Assembly: GCF_004359215.1 (NCBI RefSeq)
Contig: NC_090610.1
Span: 5,426,121 to 5,490,120, forward strand
Direction: 5' to 3'
DNA length: 64,000 nucleotides
Source: Bremia lactucae
Lineage: Eukaryota > Oomycota > Peronosporomycetes > Peronosporales > Peronosporaceae
Below are positions 23,249 to 35,277 of this stretch, in pieces. A model generated the notes under the pieces. It was given only the letters and a program-made list of their open reading frames with translations. It had not been told where the DNA came from and did no database searches. The translations under genes were made by a program, and so were the position numbers. The stretch's first letter is position 1. Every line of letters begins with the position of its first letter.

Positions 23249-23755
23249 TTAGCACTGTTCCACAGCTCGAATCTCTTCTTCGCCTTTCTCAGCAAGGCTG
23301 AGGTCCATGGGTTCCGGTCTATTAGACAAACGATGTAGAGCTACTATGGTGTCCCTGCGTACCAACAGAGAGAATTTATAGTCGAACTCAGCGTTAAACG
23401 CAATGTCAACTGCCGCTTCAAAAGTAGAGGGATAGGATCGGCAAATTTCCTTGCGGGCAACGCTCACATTGAGGACTTTTATAAAGATGGATAGCCACTT
23501 CCTGCAATGAGTCTTGCTGCATAACAGTGAAAAGGGTTCATAACTCCTGAACATGGTTCTTGAGGGTCCGTTTATCCTAATGAGCCGATTAGAAACGCGA
23601 TCATATGCAAAAAGCCTGATTAGGCGATGCAAATATGCTGCATCAGCAGCCTCTCGGCCCTGTAAAGAACGTGTTCTAGCGATCGAGCATTGACAAAGTT
23701 TTAACTTCCCAAACGCTACGCGTTTCGCCCGTGTAAGTTTGGGCAAGGAATCCAT
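23249..23755 (-). pseudogene. Gypsy gag remnant (copy B)
   Basis: A 168-codon minus-strand frame from 23755 beginning MDSLPKLTRAKRVAFGKLK and ending PEPMDLSLAEKGEEEIRAVE just before where a zinc knuckle would stand. The knuckle itself is missing: the frame runs directly into the protease (from RREYNPGLLIATATVKGF on). This gag lacks the CCHC knuckle found in the related copy at 7920. Confidence 0.6.
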
Positions 23756-23815
23756 GCCAGCAGAGGCTTGGTCTTATAAAGACTAAGGCGTAGATTGCCT
23801 ACGTGCGCTACCAGG

Positions 23816-24285
23816 TGTAGGGAAGCTACCTCGCTCCTTCAGCGAGAGGAAGACATTAAACCAAAAGAGTCAGTTAGTTCTATAGAACAGAGAAGTGCAA
23901 CAACTCAGCAAGACGTACAAGCTCGTAAGGCATTATGAATTCTAGTTTACGGACTCAGCGGTTTGTAGAACGAAGTAGAAACTATTGCCCGAGAGTATAT
24001 ACCTTCGGGATACTTGGTACTCTCACAGATCACTGCGCAAGCTTTAGCAAGGGACTTACGTTTTATGGTCAAAAGGGGAATTGAATTTTGTTGAATGTTT
24101 ATTATGTCGGATCATACTCTAATTACATTAAAATTAGATTTCAGCAACCCGATCTCTTTCTGGTGGCCGCCACGTATAATACCTATTTTGATACACCGAA
24201 AACGTGGTACAATTTGCATTATTACTTAAATATGCATATAATGCATAGTTTACTAATAATGCAAATTGTAGCACCATTTAGGTTT
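23816..24285 (-). repeat. LTR (family LTR-c), diverged, copy B
   Basis: Starts (plus text) tgtagggaagctacctcgct, preceded by gctaccagg at the primer-binding position. The first 370 bases follow the other LTR-c copies; the rest is strongly diverged and the right limit near 24285 is approximate. Confidence 0.5.
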
Positions 24286-25115
24286 ACCAACCGAATTGAG
24301 CCTCATTATAGGCGACCTTATCGATTTGTGCAGAAATTTGCAAGATCGTCGCCGATTTTTTCGAATGCCTGGCATGCGAGTACCTTCTGCCAAAAGAGAT
24401 GATTGCATTTTCTCGAATTCCGTTAAAAAATGTATTTACCTTCACGAATATGGCATTGTTCGTTTCAAAGGCGAGAAGGCTTTGACTACTTCCAAGCTCG
24501 TATGACGCTACGACTACAAGGGACATGAACTATGCACATCAAGTTTGAATGTTCTGAACACGTCGATCGCGGCTGTGAAACCAAGTTTCGCATTGGCGAC
24601 AAGAGTCGCAATTTGATGTCGCAAAAGCGAACACATGTATTTTAAGGGCTTTAGAAGGTGCTCGAACTACTGAGCAGTGCTTAAGCAAACAGCGCACGTC
24701 TGTCGAAGATTAGCATACTTATAATCAAGTATGCGAGTGAAGCGTTGTAGTTGACGGTACGACACTGCAAATGCAGTCAAGCGAAGCCACTGCGTGGCTT
24801 AATAACGCCTCCAAGCCAACTAATCCACATTGCTACAGTCGTTTCATTAAAAGGCTTTCTCGAATCTCCGTCGAGTAGACGCATCAATACATTTTCTAAG
24901 TCGATGAATCAATCATTATTCCTTTTGAGTAGCAGAAGTTGCCGAAAATCGAATAAATGTATCATAAGATTAAGTTGAGAATTGAACAACTCAGAGGATA
25001 CTCCCCAAAGGAATACGGATGTGATGGCGCCTCCGAGATTAACTTCGGAGATAACTAAATTGCCAACGCTAGGCTTCTTGCGTAATCTGCGTTTGCAAAT
25101 GTCCCCATTCGACAC
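24286..25115. other. Unidentified 0.8-kb sequence shared by copies B and C
   Basis: All three forward frames around 24290-24510 are partly open, and one reads DFFECLACEYLLPKEMIAFS, but no family is recognised and no frame stays open. It lies between the LTR-c copy and a plus-strand reverse transcriptase. Confidence 0.35.
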
Positions 25116-28080
25116 CGACGTTTAATGTCAAACGCCAAATGGTAAATGGCGAATTGCGCATTGTGCACACTTAAAATAAGCTTAATGTTGTCACTATGCC
25201 AGCACAAACCCCCATTCGTAGAAAGGCTGTTCTTCAGAATAATATGGTTGGATGTACAATGTACAGTACACTTGACTTAGTGGATTGTTAATCCAATTGC
25301 TTATGCGAGCTAGCGATATCCCGCTTACAGCGTTAGCACCCCAAGCGGTATGCAATGGGAGTGGTTGGTAATGCCCCAAGGGCTTTCCAATGCCCCGGCA
25401 ACATTTAATCGTCTAGTGACGCAACTGTTCCGCCCTATCAGGGTTAATCACAGACTCAGTTTGATGACATTTTTGTCCATAGTCGCGCGGAGCAGGGTCG
25501 GTCGGGATATGGAAAACCACTTAGACCATTTGCGTGCAGCTCGAGCGTATGCGCACAAATAAATTGTATGCCAATGCATCTAAATGCATTTTTGGCGCAG
25601 AAGAAATTCTTTTCTTAGGGTGCTTCATTGGAAAGCGAGACCTTAGAGCGGATCCCGCTAAGGTAAAAGCCGTAGTAGATTGGCCGGTTCCTAAAAACCA
25701 ACAGAATTTGCGTAAGTGGTTGGGTCTTGCCAATTATTTACACAGATATAGCGAAAATTGCGCTGATATGGCTAGGCCATTATCTGATCTCCTTAAAAAG
25801 GATACAGAATGGTGCTGAACAAGCACAGAACGTAATGCTTTTCAAGCAGTAAAGGAAAGTCTTATCCATCCCCCGATTCTGGCACTGCCAAATCCAAATT
25901 GGCCTTTCAGTGTCGTATGTGACGCTTCGGATTTTGCCATAGGCAGTGCTCTATTACAAAAGATGTTGATGGGTGTGAACGTGTTATTGCGTTCGAGTCT
26001 AGACAGCTTAAAGCTGCGGAAAAGAACTACGCAATTCATGACAAAGAGTTACTAGCTATGAACTATGCTCTCGTCAAATTCAGAGTTCATCTGCTCGGCT
26101 TTAAGCGGTTTGCAATATATACAGATCACGCGTCTTTACGCACGGTGACTAAGTCGCCCCATCTCTCACAGAGAATGGCCCGAAGGCTATCCTTTTTCGC
26201 TGAGAACAACTTTGGGGTGAAGTATAAGCCTAACAAGCAGAATGCTCTGGTCGATGCGTTATCACGAAGGCCAGATTATGAGCTCTCCCATTTAACGACT
26301 GTCATGTCGCCGATTACTGAATTAATTCGTTCGGCTGACGCCAAGGATAAACAGTGTGTAGCTCTGCTACGAGCTCGAAAACGAACTCTGACTCGGGTTT
26401 AAAATTGTCGACACGTTTACGTGCAAGATACATCGATATTCTATCGATAACGACCTGTTGCTTTATTGCTCGGACGCTGCAGATCCGCCGCGCGTCGTTG
26501 TTACTCATGATGAGGATTTGAAGTACCGAATGCTCTATTAGGCAAACGGTACTGCCCTTGATGGTCATGTCGGTAGAGAGAAGACAAACGGCTCTGTAAG
26601 CCATATTTTTTGGTGGCCCAAACTTTATAAATGGGTCAGCACATACGTTCGCATATGCGAAACTTGCCAAAAGGTTAAACCTTCGGCGCATGCTGTTGCG
26701 CCACCGGGAAGTCTGCCCGTACCCATAGGGTGTTGAAGTCCATTAGTATGTGTTTTTTTTCGCTCTACCAAAAGATTCGGCCGGTAACTCTAGCATAGTG
26801 GTCTTGGTTGACCGATTGAGCAAATGGCTCACTTAGCGGCTGTGCCAGATACCATTATTGGTGAAGGTACAGGAAGGCTGTTCATCGATCGCATGTTTCG
26901 ACAACACGGTTTGCAAGTGGCAATTGTCTCTGATCGGGACCCCCGTTTCACGGGTATTCTGGAAATCAATTTTCCGAGTGCTTGGCACCAGATTGGACAT
27001 GTCCACCGCGGACCATCCGCAGACCGATGGTCAAACTGAACGTATCAATCGCGTCATTGAAGACGTTTTACGCAGTGTGTGTGCTCAGACACCAAAGCGC
27101 TGGAGCTTAATGCTCCCAGTGGTGGAGTTTGCGTTAAATAACGCTGTACTTGCCTCTAAAAAAAAGGCTATACTCCGTTCTATGTAAACGGTCTTACCCA
27201 CCCACGCGTTCCATTAACGATTCCACTGCGTGGTTCAGGGCTTGGTGGGGGAGAATCGGCCGATAGGCTTGCTGATATCAACCCTGTTACCGTTCGGAAA
27301 CAAGTAAGCGAGTTTCTTGCGATGCGATTTAGTGTCTTAAGACATGTAAGGGATACGATGGCTGATAGCCAAGACAAACAAAAAGAACAAGCAGATGCCA
27401 AAGGCAGAAGCTGTATTAATTCTTATATCGTCGGAGACCGAGTTTTATTAAGCGCTTAAAACCTACCTACTTAACTTGGTTTCCGCGGTCTTCAAGACCA
27501 AATTGCGCCCGCGCTTTGTTGGCCCTTTTACGGTGGTGGCAAAGAAGGGCCTGGCTGACACGCTAATTCTTCCTAGAAAGTAGCGTACACACCCAGTATT
27601 CTACTCAAGCTTGCTTAAGCCATATCAAAACCATTTTCACGTGGACTTAAAGGCGCTTGCGCCGAGACAGGCGGTCGTGTCGCAGATTGCTGCATCCTCA
27701 CCAGGATGTTCAGCTGACCCTCTAAAAAAGGTTGATGACGCTCCAGCAGCAAAAGTCGGTTCTGAACCGCCTCAAAGGAGCTCTCAACCCGAGCAAGGAC
27801 CTCCCGTAGAAGTTGCACCTCTTGCTTTAGAGCATCAAAAGCTTCCGTCGAGATTTCGCCCCCCTTCCGCGCTGCTTGATACGCGGGGAACCTTCAAGTT
27901 CACGTGGAGAAAATTTTAAATCGACGTCGTCGTAAGGGTCAATACCAGTATTTGGTGAAGTGGCTAGGGTACCTCTCTTCTGAAAACTCTTGGGAGTTTG
28001 AGGTACCTCTTCGGCAAGATTGCCCCTACGCCGTTGACATTTTGACCGCCGAGCTCAGGGTCAAGTCGCGTCGCACGACG
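25116..28080 (+). pseudogene. Gypsy chromovirus-like pol: RT, RNase H, integrase, chromodomain
   Basis: Plus-strand domains in order, broken by stops and shifts. RT starts at PTFNVKRQMVNGELRIVH (25120), continues with EWLVMPQGLSNAPATFNRLV (25360) and the thumb LRADPAKVKAVVDWPVPKNQ. RNase H has YTDHASLRTVTKSPHLSQRM (26118). The integrase has a zinc-binding region (GHVGREKT...ICETCQ, 26565-26670) and a catalytic core with SDRDPRF and, after a frameshift, DHPQTDGQTERINRV (27000-27060). A chromodomain-like end has QYQYLVKWLGY and ENSWE (27940-28000). Its 3' LTR is probably 29054. Confidence 0.8.
27904..28065 (+). other. Chromodomain-like end of the gypsy integrase
   Basis: The segment ILNRRRRKGQYQYLVKWLGY, then SSENSWEFE and DCPYAVD, shows the conserved aromatic and tryptophan positions of a chromodomain (Y-L-V-K-W-x-G-Y and S-W-E). 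Chromodomains at the integrase C-terminus mark the chromovirus branch of Ty3/gypsy and are known to steer insertion toward particular chromatin. Confidence 0.7.
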
Positions 28081-28375
28081 CTTCCCACCACTAGACGTGG
28101 GATTAGGTGGATCTATAGCCTCAGTGCTTTCATAGTTGTACGGTCAACCGAAGCGCTGAAATATCGGCTAGACCTTTCTTCGCTTTGTGGCATAAATGTC
28201 GAACGTGACTGGCCTTTGGCCTTAAGCTTGGCTAAATTAAAGCGAAGCTTCCGTTCCAAACAACATCAGCCCCATCCGTAGACTCTCTAATATTCTAAAT
28301 ATTACGGCGGCGGCGGGTCCGTTGGACCCAGTTCTCAAATGAGACTTCATTTTGACTCCTTGTTTTGGTTGGAAA

Positions 28376-28942
28376 CTAAACGATCGGAATTTCTCTCATG
28401 GAGGTCACCAAAGCCCCACGGGCTTGATCACGTAAACGCGTCAGATGTTGACCTCGTGTCGTTACCTTTGGCGTAAGGTATCGCTCATGAAGAGCGTCGC
28501 GAGCAGCGATCTCCTCCGGCGTTTTCGCTGTGTCACCGGAGGCCCAGATGGCCAAGCTTTGAACCGCTATCTTTTTGAGACGCTCCTCCGCACTAAGCGG
28601 AGTGATACTATATTCACTATGAGATTTGGCTTTCAGCTATCTCGGCAGCTCGACGTCGAGCTTGTTCCTCTATGAAGATTGCCCGCCCTTGCTCTTCATC
28701 GAGCGGATTCGTAATGATGTTGAACTCAGGGTCCCGTGTCCTGCTCAATGAAGTTTAGACATCAGCGGCACCACGTTCTGTTAACGGATTCCCGGGCACC
28801 GCCGACGTTCATCCTCGTGAGAAGGCGAGTAAGAGCGACGCTCTTTTTCATCATCCTCCGATGGAGTGTGACTTTCATAGTCCACCATTCCCTCATCGTC
28901 GAGGAAGGTGCTAAAAGTCTGTGACGTTCGCTTAGTTGTCAT
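28376..28942 (-). pseudogene. Decayed antisense reading frame inside the gypsy element
   Basis: From an ATG at 28942 the minus strand codes MTTKRTSQTFSTFLDDEG and an acidic/basic Ser-rich stretch. After a frameshift it continues NPLDEEQGRAIFIEEQARRR (about 28640-28700), and after another shift LSAEERLKKIAVQSLAIWAS to VTSMREIP (28600-28385, 70 or more codons without a stop). The amino-acid make-up (charged, Glu/Arg/Ala-rich, few cysteines) looks coding. It lies between the plus-strand chromodomain and the 3' LTR. It may be an extra antisense ORF of the element or a fragment of a nested gag; no known domain is recognised. Confidence 0.45.
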
Positions 28943-29040
28943 GGGACAAAGGAATGCAAAACACAACTAAGCAGTTGGCTGTTTTGGTTCCAACCTCAAA
29001 GAAGAAATGAAGTGAATGTTGTAACTCGGTGTCAACAGTC

Positions 29041-29053
29041 TGATAGGGAAGGG
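29041..29053 (+). promoter_or_regulatory. Polypurine tract before LTR-c
   Basis: The purine run gatagggaaggg ends directly before TGTTATGGGGCAC, marking the following LTR as the 3' LTR of the plus-strand element at 25116-28080. Confidence 0.5.
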
Positions 29054-29500
29054 TGTTATGGGGCACACATCGGTTGGAGAACCGTAGTTGTGGTAAATTT
29101 ACTTTATGGGTTAAATACCCTTTTTATCCTATTCTAAAATAGTTAATTACTTTAATTTCATTAAGTATGGGAAACAAGTGTGGTCGCCGCCAATATAAAG
29201 CTGACAGCCGGAATCTATTTTTTAAATTAGCTAGGGTAAGGTCTTAGGTTAAATAATTAAATAAAGTGCAGTTCCACTTTGATCTTAAAGCGTTAAGTGC
29301 CTTCCTTAGGTTTGCGCAGTGATCTGCGAGAGATAGAAGCCTTTCTAACGTATATCCTCTTAGACACTAGTTGCCACTTGGTTCTACGAAATCCCGAACC
29401 CCTTGAACCAGGATCATTAAGCTTAGATAGCTTGTACGACTCCCTAAATTGTTAAACCCATTAGTTTTATAGAACTAAGAGACTCTCTGAGTCTCTTAGT
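29054..29500 (+). repeat. LTR (family LTR-c), probable 3' LTR, truncated
   Basis: Plus-oriented LTR-c start TGTTATGGGGCACACATCGG, following the reverse complement of 8890-9397 through GTACGACTCCCT and GACTCTCTGAGTCT. It loses similarity near 29500, about 50 bases before the expected end. The stretch 29501-29692 is unassigned. Confidence 0.7.
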
Positions 29501-29692
29501 TTGTTTAACAATTATTTGTTATTGTTAAATCTCAGACGTTCAGCTCTTTTATCCTAGGTTGCCGACCCAGTGCAGTTTTTTGCAGCAGAAAAATCTCGTT
29601 GGCACAGTTATTTAATGCAATGCCTTACCTATCTTTGCATAAGAAAGAGGTCCGGGCATTTATTGTTTATAAAGAAGGGCAAGAATGTGTTG

Positions 29693-30228
29693 TGTAACGG
29701 GTTAAAGTTGCCCTAATGTTACACAATTCCCGTTTAGTATACTTTGTGTACTTGAGTGCATGGTTAATTACTTAAGTAATGTAGTTGTTCCTACCATTGG
29801 GTGTAGTTCATATTGTGACCCGCCCTTGTGTATGTGATGTCCCTGAGGGCATTCTTTTACATTATAGGGGTGACGGCTAGCGTCATCCGTTACGCGAGGT
29901 ATCTAGAAAGATACGCTCGCAATACATATTAGTGTTTATTAACAGGGATGACAATTTATGATTGGTTAAATAGGTATTTATATTTAAAAAGATTAAATAT
30001 AAATTAGTCTGAAGACTTATTCCTACTTGATAAGTGCGCACGAGGAGCCGGATTCCCGCACCCGGAACGACACGTATATCAAAGAACTTAGTGCGTTAAG
30101 TGAGGTCGCTAAAGCGCCCACCACAGCTGCCTCACTGCACGCAAAAGAAGTCGGTCAACCGCTTCCTCGCTGTGCTAGGGTGAATGCTTAAGTAGAGTGT
30201 GGCCGCATTAAGACTTCCCCCGCCCACA
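29693..30228 (+). repeat. LTR (family LTR-d), 5' LTR
   Basis: A 536-bp LTR from TGTAACGGGTTAAAG to CGCCCACA, inverted counterpart of 10811-11336. It opens a plus-strand element with gag and protease downstream. Confidence 0.8.
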
Positions 30229-30246
30229 CTTGGTAGCACTTGAAAT
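30229..30246 (+). promoter_or_regulatory. Presumed primer-binding site
   Basis: The text cttggtagcacttgaaat directly follows the 5' LTR. Comparable TGGTAG/A-C sequences follow other 5' LTRs in the window (10810, 8889, 23815, 44788 read on the minus strand). Only the first bases agree with the well-known initiator-methionine primer site TGGTATC, so the tRNA is not identified. Confidence 0.45.
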
Positions 30247-30289
30247 CCTTTCACGACCCGCATCTCTGAGCGTGTCAGTGAGGATGAGC

Positions 30290-31215
30290 CTCAATATTGA
30301 TTAGGCTCATTTCCCCACCTCTTCGTATATTATCGGGAGGTAGCAGAGCACTTGGCGCAGGGACTTGATCAAGCTCTGGTCAGGCTCTTGGGCAGTCCTC
30401 CTGAGCAACATGTTGCTCAGTTGGAGAAGTTTGAGGCATTCGTGCTCGGGCAGCGGAGATCCGCGTCCGAGGCCAGAGCTATGCTGCGGCGGAGTCCGTC
30501 ACTCAGACTCAGGATGAGCTGAGGCGTGAGTAGGCTGTGAGCGAGGCTCTCAACAGCACTGTTGAGATGCTCTCCACCCGGCCGCATCTGCCGAGGCCCA
30601 TTGGGATGGAACCGCCCAAGTTCGATGGAACTGCAGCGCCCCTGATTCTCCACTGGCTGTTAGCCGTGAAAATTCGGTGTGGCGCAGCTCATCTAAACGA
30701 CACCCGGATGGTTACGTTCGCCATGTCGCACCTGCGCGAGTAAGGCCTAAGAGTAGACTTATTCGTCGCTTAAGGCAAGTAAAAAGGCATTTCTAACATG
30801 AACAATCTTTAAGGAAAACATTCGCTCCATGTACCAGCCGCCGAATAACGAGATATTACTTTAGGCGCGCTTCTTTGGGCTGCGACAGGCGAAGCGATCT
30901 CTACAAGAGTATGTGCAGGATATGCGCTCGCTGTCGGCATCCATTACCGTAGGTCTGCTTCCGGAGCACATTGAGGTGCCCACGTTTATGAACAGATTAC
31001 GACACGGCCAATCGCAACAGGCCCTTTTCAGAAAGGTGCCGTGGACGATGGAAGAGGCAATCCAAATTGCCTTCGTTGAGGAGCAATCCTTAAACAGTGC
31101 CTCGGCGACAGCTTGGTGTAAGCCATTGGCCGAGAGGTCATATGCCACTCCCATAGAGTTGGCAATGCAGATGTAGTTTGTTTTAAATGTGGCAAGCGCG
31201 GTGGTATGAAGGCTC
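30290..31215 (+). pseudogene. Gypsy (LTR-d family) gag remnant, plus strand
   Basis: Plus-strand gag with MEPPKFDGT-type text at 30606-30630 and a capsid-like region EYVQDMRSLSASITVGLLPE (30910). Nucleocapsid CFKCGKRGGMKARC is near 31175-31215. The histidine of the CCHC knuckle is replaced by Gly, while the sister copy at 10250 keeps it. Stops and a frameshift break the frame near 30740-30900. Confidence 0.7.
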
Positions 31216-31399
31216 GCTGCTATACCAAGGTCCCTGCTGGGGCGAAGACGCCCAGCAAGAGGACTTCCTTCCCAAAGGGTGATGGCAAGAACCAGCGCGC
31301 GAGACGCATGAGTTCTGCATCGACCACTGAGGGGTGGGGAACTGCAGGAGCGCAGTAGGGACGGGGTGCCCTACTGACGCGGACTCTGAAGCTACCCTT

Positions 31400-32562
31400 C
31401 AGTTCAGAGCTGTCGATCAAATGGGTAGCATAGTCCCCGAGGTACCGAAATTTCGGACCTCAACCCTTCTAGTCTATATCGCTCAAGTACGAGGCTATGA
31501 CCAGGTGATGACCCTCCTAGTGGATTCGAGTGCATCACAATTTTTTTGAAACTCCCGGCTCTAAGAAAGAAACCGGCGACGTTTGAGTCGCCAGGATGGC
31601 AAGTGAGAAGAGGCGACCGCTCATTCAGCGAATGGCGCGCTCGTTAATCTGAGGAGTTCAGGTAGAACTCGCCTTCAGCTTTAGTAACTTCTCTTGTAAG
31701 GAGAAGTTCACAGTGCTAGGTATGGAGAGTCCGTATGACCTCAATCTAGGCATGCCATGGTAGGCAAAACACCGGCCATGGATAGACTGGCGTGCATGCA
31801 CAGTTGCGAACTCACCGCAGCTAATGGAAAGGATGTGCTCCTGCGAGAGGCGTATGCAACTGATGTCATGTCGAACACAGTTGAGGGTGCGTTGACGGGA
31901 TGTCAAACGTCACCAATTCGTACCCAGCTCGGGAAGATTGAGGTAGTGAAAAGGGCTATGACAAGTAGTCATGCGTCCGAGTGTCTTGCACAGAGCCGAG
32001 AGCCTGTGGTAGTAGACTGCGAGCTTACAGAAAGTCAAGCGTCGCATGAACCGGCACAGTGCCTAGAGCCTCGTGCGGTTGGAAGGGTTGCGTAAGCCAG
32101 AAGAGCGACGTCACCCGCTTCCTAGTCAAATGTCGTGGTGACTTGAAGAACAAGTACCCGACAGATTAGGACGATCAAAGGCACATCTTTACGTGTAACC
32201 TTTAGATCAAATCCTATCTAAGAGACGAGGTGTCCGAGGCCGTCTAAGACAAAATTGTAGATCAGTGAGGTGCTCCGGCAAGTCTTTATTTGGCATTTGG
32301 TAAATATGTTTTTGAAGTTTCTTACAACCTTTGTTACTCGGTTAACGTGCACTAAAGTTCCAGAAGAGAGCTTAATGGACTGTTGCTCGTCGTCCACAAT
32401 GGACGAAAGCTTCCTAGAAACGGCTTAAAATAAATAAATGGTTCGCTGCTCAAGGCTGGGATGCCTTGAGAGACAGTCCGTACTTTTTTTAGGTTCTGTG
32501 GAAACATCGCGATGTGTTCTCAGAGGAAGTACCGTGCCGCCTACCAGCAGATAGAGGCGTCG
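31400..32562 (+). pseudogene. Gypsy (LTR-d family) protease and start of RT
   Basis: The protease active-site region reads LTLLVDSSASQFF and then a stop, so the D-S-G motif is D-S-S. After NGKDVLLREAY (31830) the text reaches the RT start, with DVF-EEVPCRLPADRGV ending exactly at 32562. There the frame is cut by the LTR of copy C. Confidence 0.65.
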
Positions 32563-33034
32563 TGTAACGGGATGTATCGTTACATGAAATGAACACCTAA
32601 AGGTTGTTACTGAATATGTTATCTAAAAGGTAGATAAAATTTGGAGGATGTTACTTTAATAGTAATGTTTAGAATTCGTATCCATAAAAAGGTATAGAAA
32701 ATTATATCTATTTATTCCGCAGACTAATCAGCTGTAGAGATAAACAAAAGTGAAAGACATATACGATAAGAATGCAGTTGCATGTTTAGTATTAGTTATG
32801 ATTAAGTTAGAGTTAACAGATAGAAAAAAGAGATACTTAATTATATTAACACAGTTTTCATTTAACCCTCTTTAAGCTAGTTACCTTAAAGAAAAGTCTT
32901 CCTCTGCACGTACTAGTGTACGTGAAATAACGTAAGGCACCACTCGCAACTGAAGCAGTGCAAAGTTGACTTGTACTGAAGCAGTGCAAAGTGGACTTGT
33001 ACTGAAGCAGTACAAGTCGTAGTGCCCCGTTGTA
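32563..33034 (+). repeat. LTR (family LTR-a), copy C
   Basis: Counterpart of 796-1268, nearly identical. Unlike copy A it has no polypurine tract upstream: the base before it belongs to a gypsy RT frame. Confidence 0.75.
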
Positions 33035-33388
33035 TTGCGGATGTACGGCAACATCCGCAAACGGCTCGTGATTGTGTTCAACTTTGTTGGCCTCAACTAC
33101 CCAGTAAACTAAGTCTCCATATCCTCTCATTCAACGGATTGTTATAGCGGACTGACAACCTGCTCCACGGCTTCCGCTTACGCGTTTACGCTGCTGCTGT
33201 TTTGTCAGAGATGCGTTGCCCGATTTCGAAAAAATAGATTTGATTTCACCATCGCAGCGATGCCCAACTCTCCTTGTTCTCTTGCAAGTAAACACGAAGC
33301 CCTGATTTTGGAATTGACGTCTTACTGCTTAGCGAGCCTCTTCCAAGAATTCGTAGGTAGTGCGGACGATATCTTCGAGTTGATGCAT
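33035..33388 (-). pseudogene. Broken FAR1/MULE-like transposase fragment, copy C
   Basis: Same frame as at 1269-1622 (EFLEEAR, SRGAGCQSAI, VVEANKVEHNHEP), with the same stops. Start codon region at 33388. Confidence 0.45.
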
Positions 33389-34009
33389 AGTAATATTAGT
33401 ATTAGTAGTGTTAGAAATTGAAAGGGTGATGGTACGGTAATATGGAATGGTATGAAGTGCAAGCTTTTCCATCGCGATCGTTCTGTCATGTATTCAAATC
33501 CAGGGGTATTCGCCCCAGCCAATCAAGCTCGTTAACATAGCCTGGGTTAATCCATTAATAACTTAGGGGTTCTGTATTTGGGAAGGGGCTGGTTAGCGAA
33601 AACTGGGGGGGGGTAGCGGATCCCTTTGTGAATATGTAAAAGTTAACGTGGCCATTTTAACAAAGTAGTTAATATACAGTCCGACTGCTTTGAATGACCG
33701 GAAGCAAAGTGTGATGGATCGATGAGAAGTAGCACAAAGAAAGCGTGTAATGCAAATGACGTGTACTCACTATGCCTAAGTTTATAATTTTCAGGGCAGC
33801 CTGTCTGATATTTATTAAGGAGGTTGTGTTGGAAGTTGGGCTTTGATATGCGGCAGCACCAGATAAGGCGATTTCTTACAAGTTATGTAGCGGAGACACC
33901 TAGCTCTTAAGTCAGAGGAAAGCTTATAGGCTCAAAGAGCCACTTGGTTTTAAAAATAAAAACTCGAGCATTCGTACAAGTTCGAAAAGCTCATCATGGC
34001 CTCATTCAA
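33389..34009. other. Unidentified sequence inside copy C
   Basis: Counterpart of 1623-2240; no gene, LTR or repeat is seen apart from the duplication itself. Confidence 0.4.
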
Positions 34010-35015
34010 GCATCATGAGTGGCCCAGGATATCTGTTCCGGACCCGGAAGGCGCTGAGCTTCATCGTCTCGAGAGGTTACCGTCGGTTTTGGGGGTATCC
34101 GCCTTGCCTGATGTTGGGAGTGAATTGTCGATTGAGTCGCTGGTCTCATTGAAGAGTTGTCGACGGTGTTCCTTTGTGACACCTTTCGTCAAAAGACCCC
34201 GTTTGAGGGTATTGTCGGCTGTTTTATCTTCCGCTTACATAAGATAGGCACGCCCTTCATTGGTGATTCAATGAGGATTAAGCATTTCTAGGTGCATAGG
34301 CTGCGTCTTTAACGCAGCATTAACATGGGTCTCACTAGAGGAAATGTAACATTGCCTCTCAAGCCAAACGATGCAGCTCATACAGGTTACCCAGCCTCTC
34401 TAGAGATACGGTGCAACTTGTACAGTGTGCACTCTATGTACCTTCTTATAATTGGTAACGTACCGTTACTAGTTTGTCCAGTTAAGGATCGTGGCCTACG
34501 CTTGGTAAATTATGCCCCAAAGCCTCCCAGGCTTGAAACAAGGCATACTTGCCAAAATATCATCGATATTGAAAAAGCATCGATGATGAATTCGTGTCTG
34601 TCCTCACCAGAGCTGTGAAGCCTGGATAATTCGAACGACGTAAATTTGTACCGATCGTTGGTCATTCTTGACCAGCTAATGAAGGTACACTAAGTGAGTA
34701 ATCAAGGCATTTTAGGGATGACACGCAAAGTATTACGGTCCCTATCCCATTTACTTGTCAGCATTTGAGTATTATTATAAGGCGATCTTTACGATCACTT
34801 CGACCTGGAGATGAATGTTAGCTTCACCAGCATCGACATCGTTATCGGTATCATCACAAGATGACTCGTCAATAGGAGGTTTGGACGAAACGAACATCTG
34901 CGCAATCAATCCTTCACTCAGTTCGCCAGAAATCACTGGTTTGGCGGTATCAGCCCCAGGTATATGTTTCTTACTCGGACATTTCGTTCGACTCATAAAA
35001 TGCGCCTCCAATCAG
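34010..35015. repeat. Long inverted repeat, left arm (copy C)
   Basis: Counterpart of 2240-3255. Its outer part (34085-34236) resembles copy B (gggggtatcc, gatgttgggagt) more than copy A does. Confidence 0.7.
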
Positions 35016-35277
35016 GAAAGCACTCGTTTGATTTTGAAAAATTTCCAATCTCTGATTCATTGCATAGTCAACGAGATAATGCGGTGCGCCTCTAATATGG
35101 CAAACATAGCAGCTGCACGCAGCCATAAATGACACAAAAACACCAGACGCTCAAACGTCTTCTTAGGCGGTAGCTCGCCTACAATTTTGCTTCTTAGAGA
35201 GATGTTATAGTGCTATGTATCTGTAAGATAATAACAGTCCCTAAAGAGACTGTGGGATAAGGGAGGGGGGGGGGTCA

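Larger units (their letters stand above)
18102..25184. repeat. Large duplicated segment, copy B
   Basis: Matches copy A (2478-7508) up to about 23101 and copy C (34238-41350) to the end, with more differences than between A and C. Compared with A it lacks about 25 bases near 21490. Left edge lies inside the inverted-repeat arm, right edge inside a gypsy reverse transcriptase; in both places B and C stay homologous beyond the edge but become strongly diverged. Confidence 0.88.
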
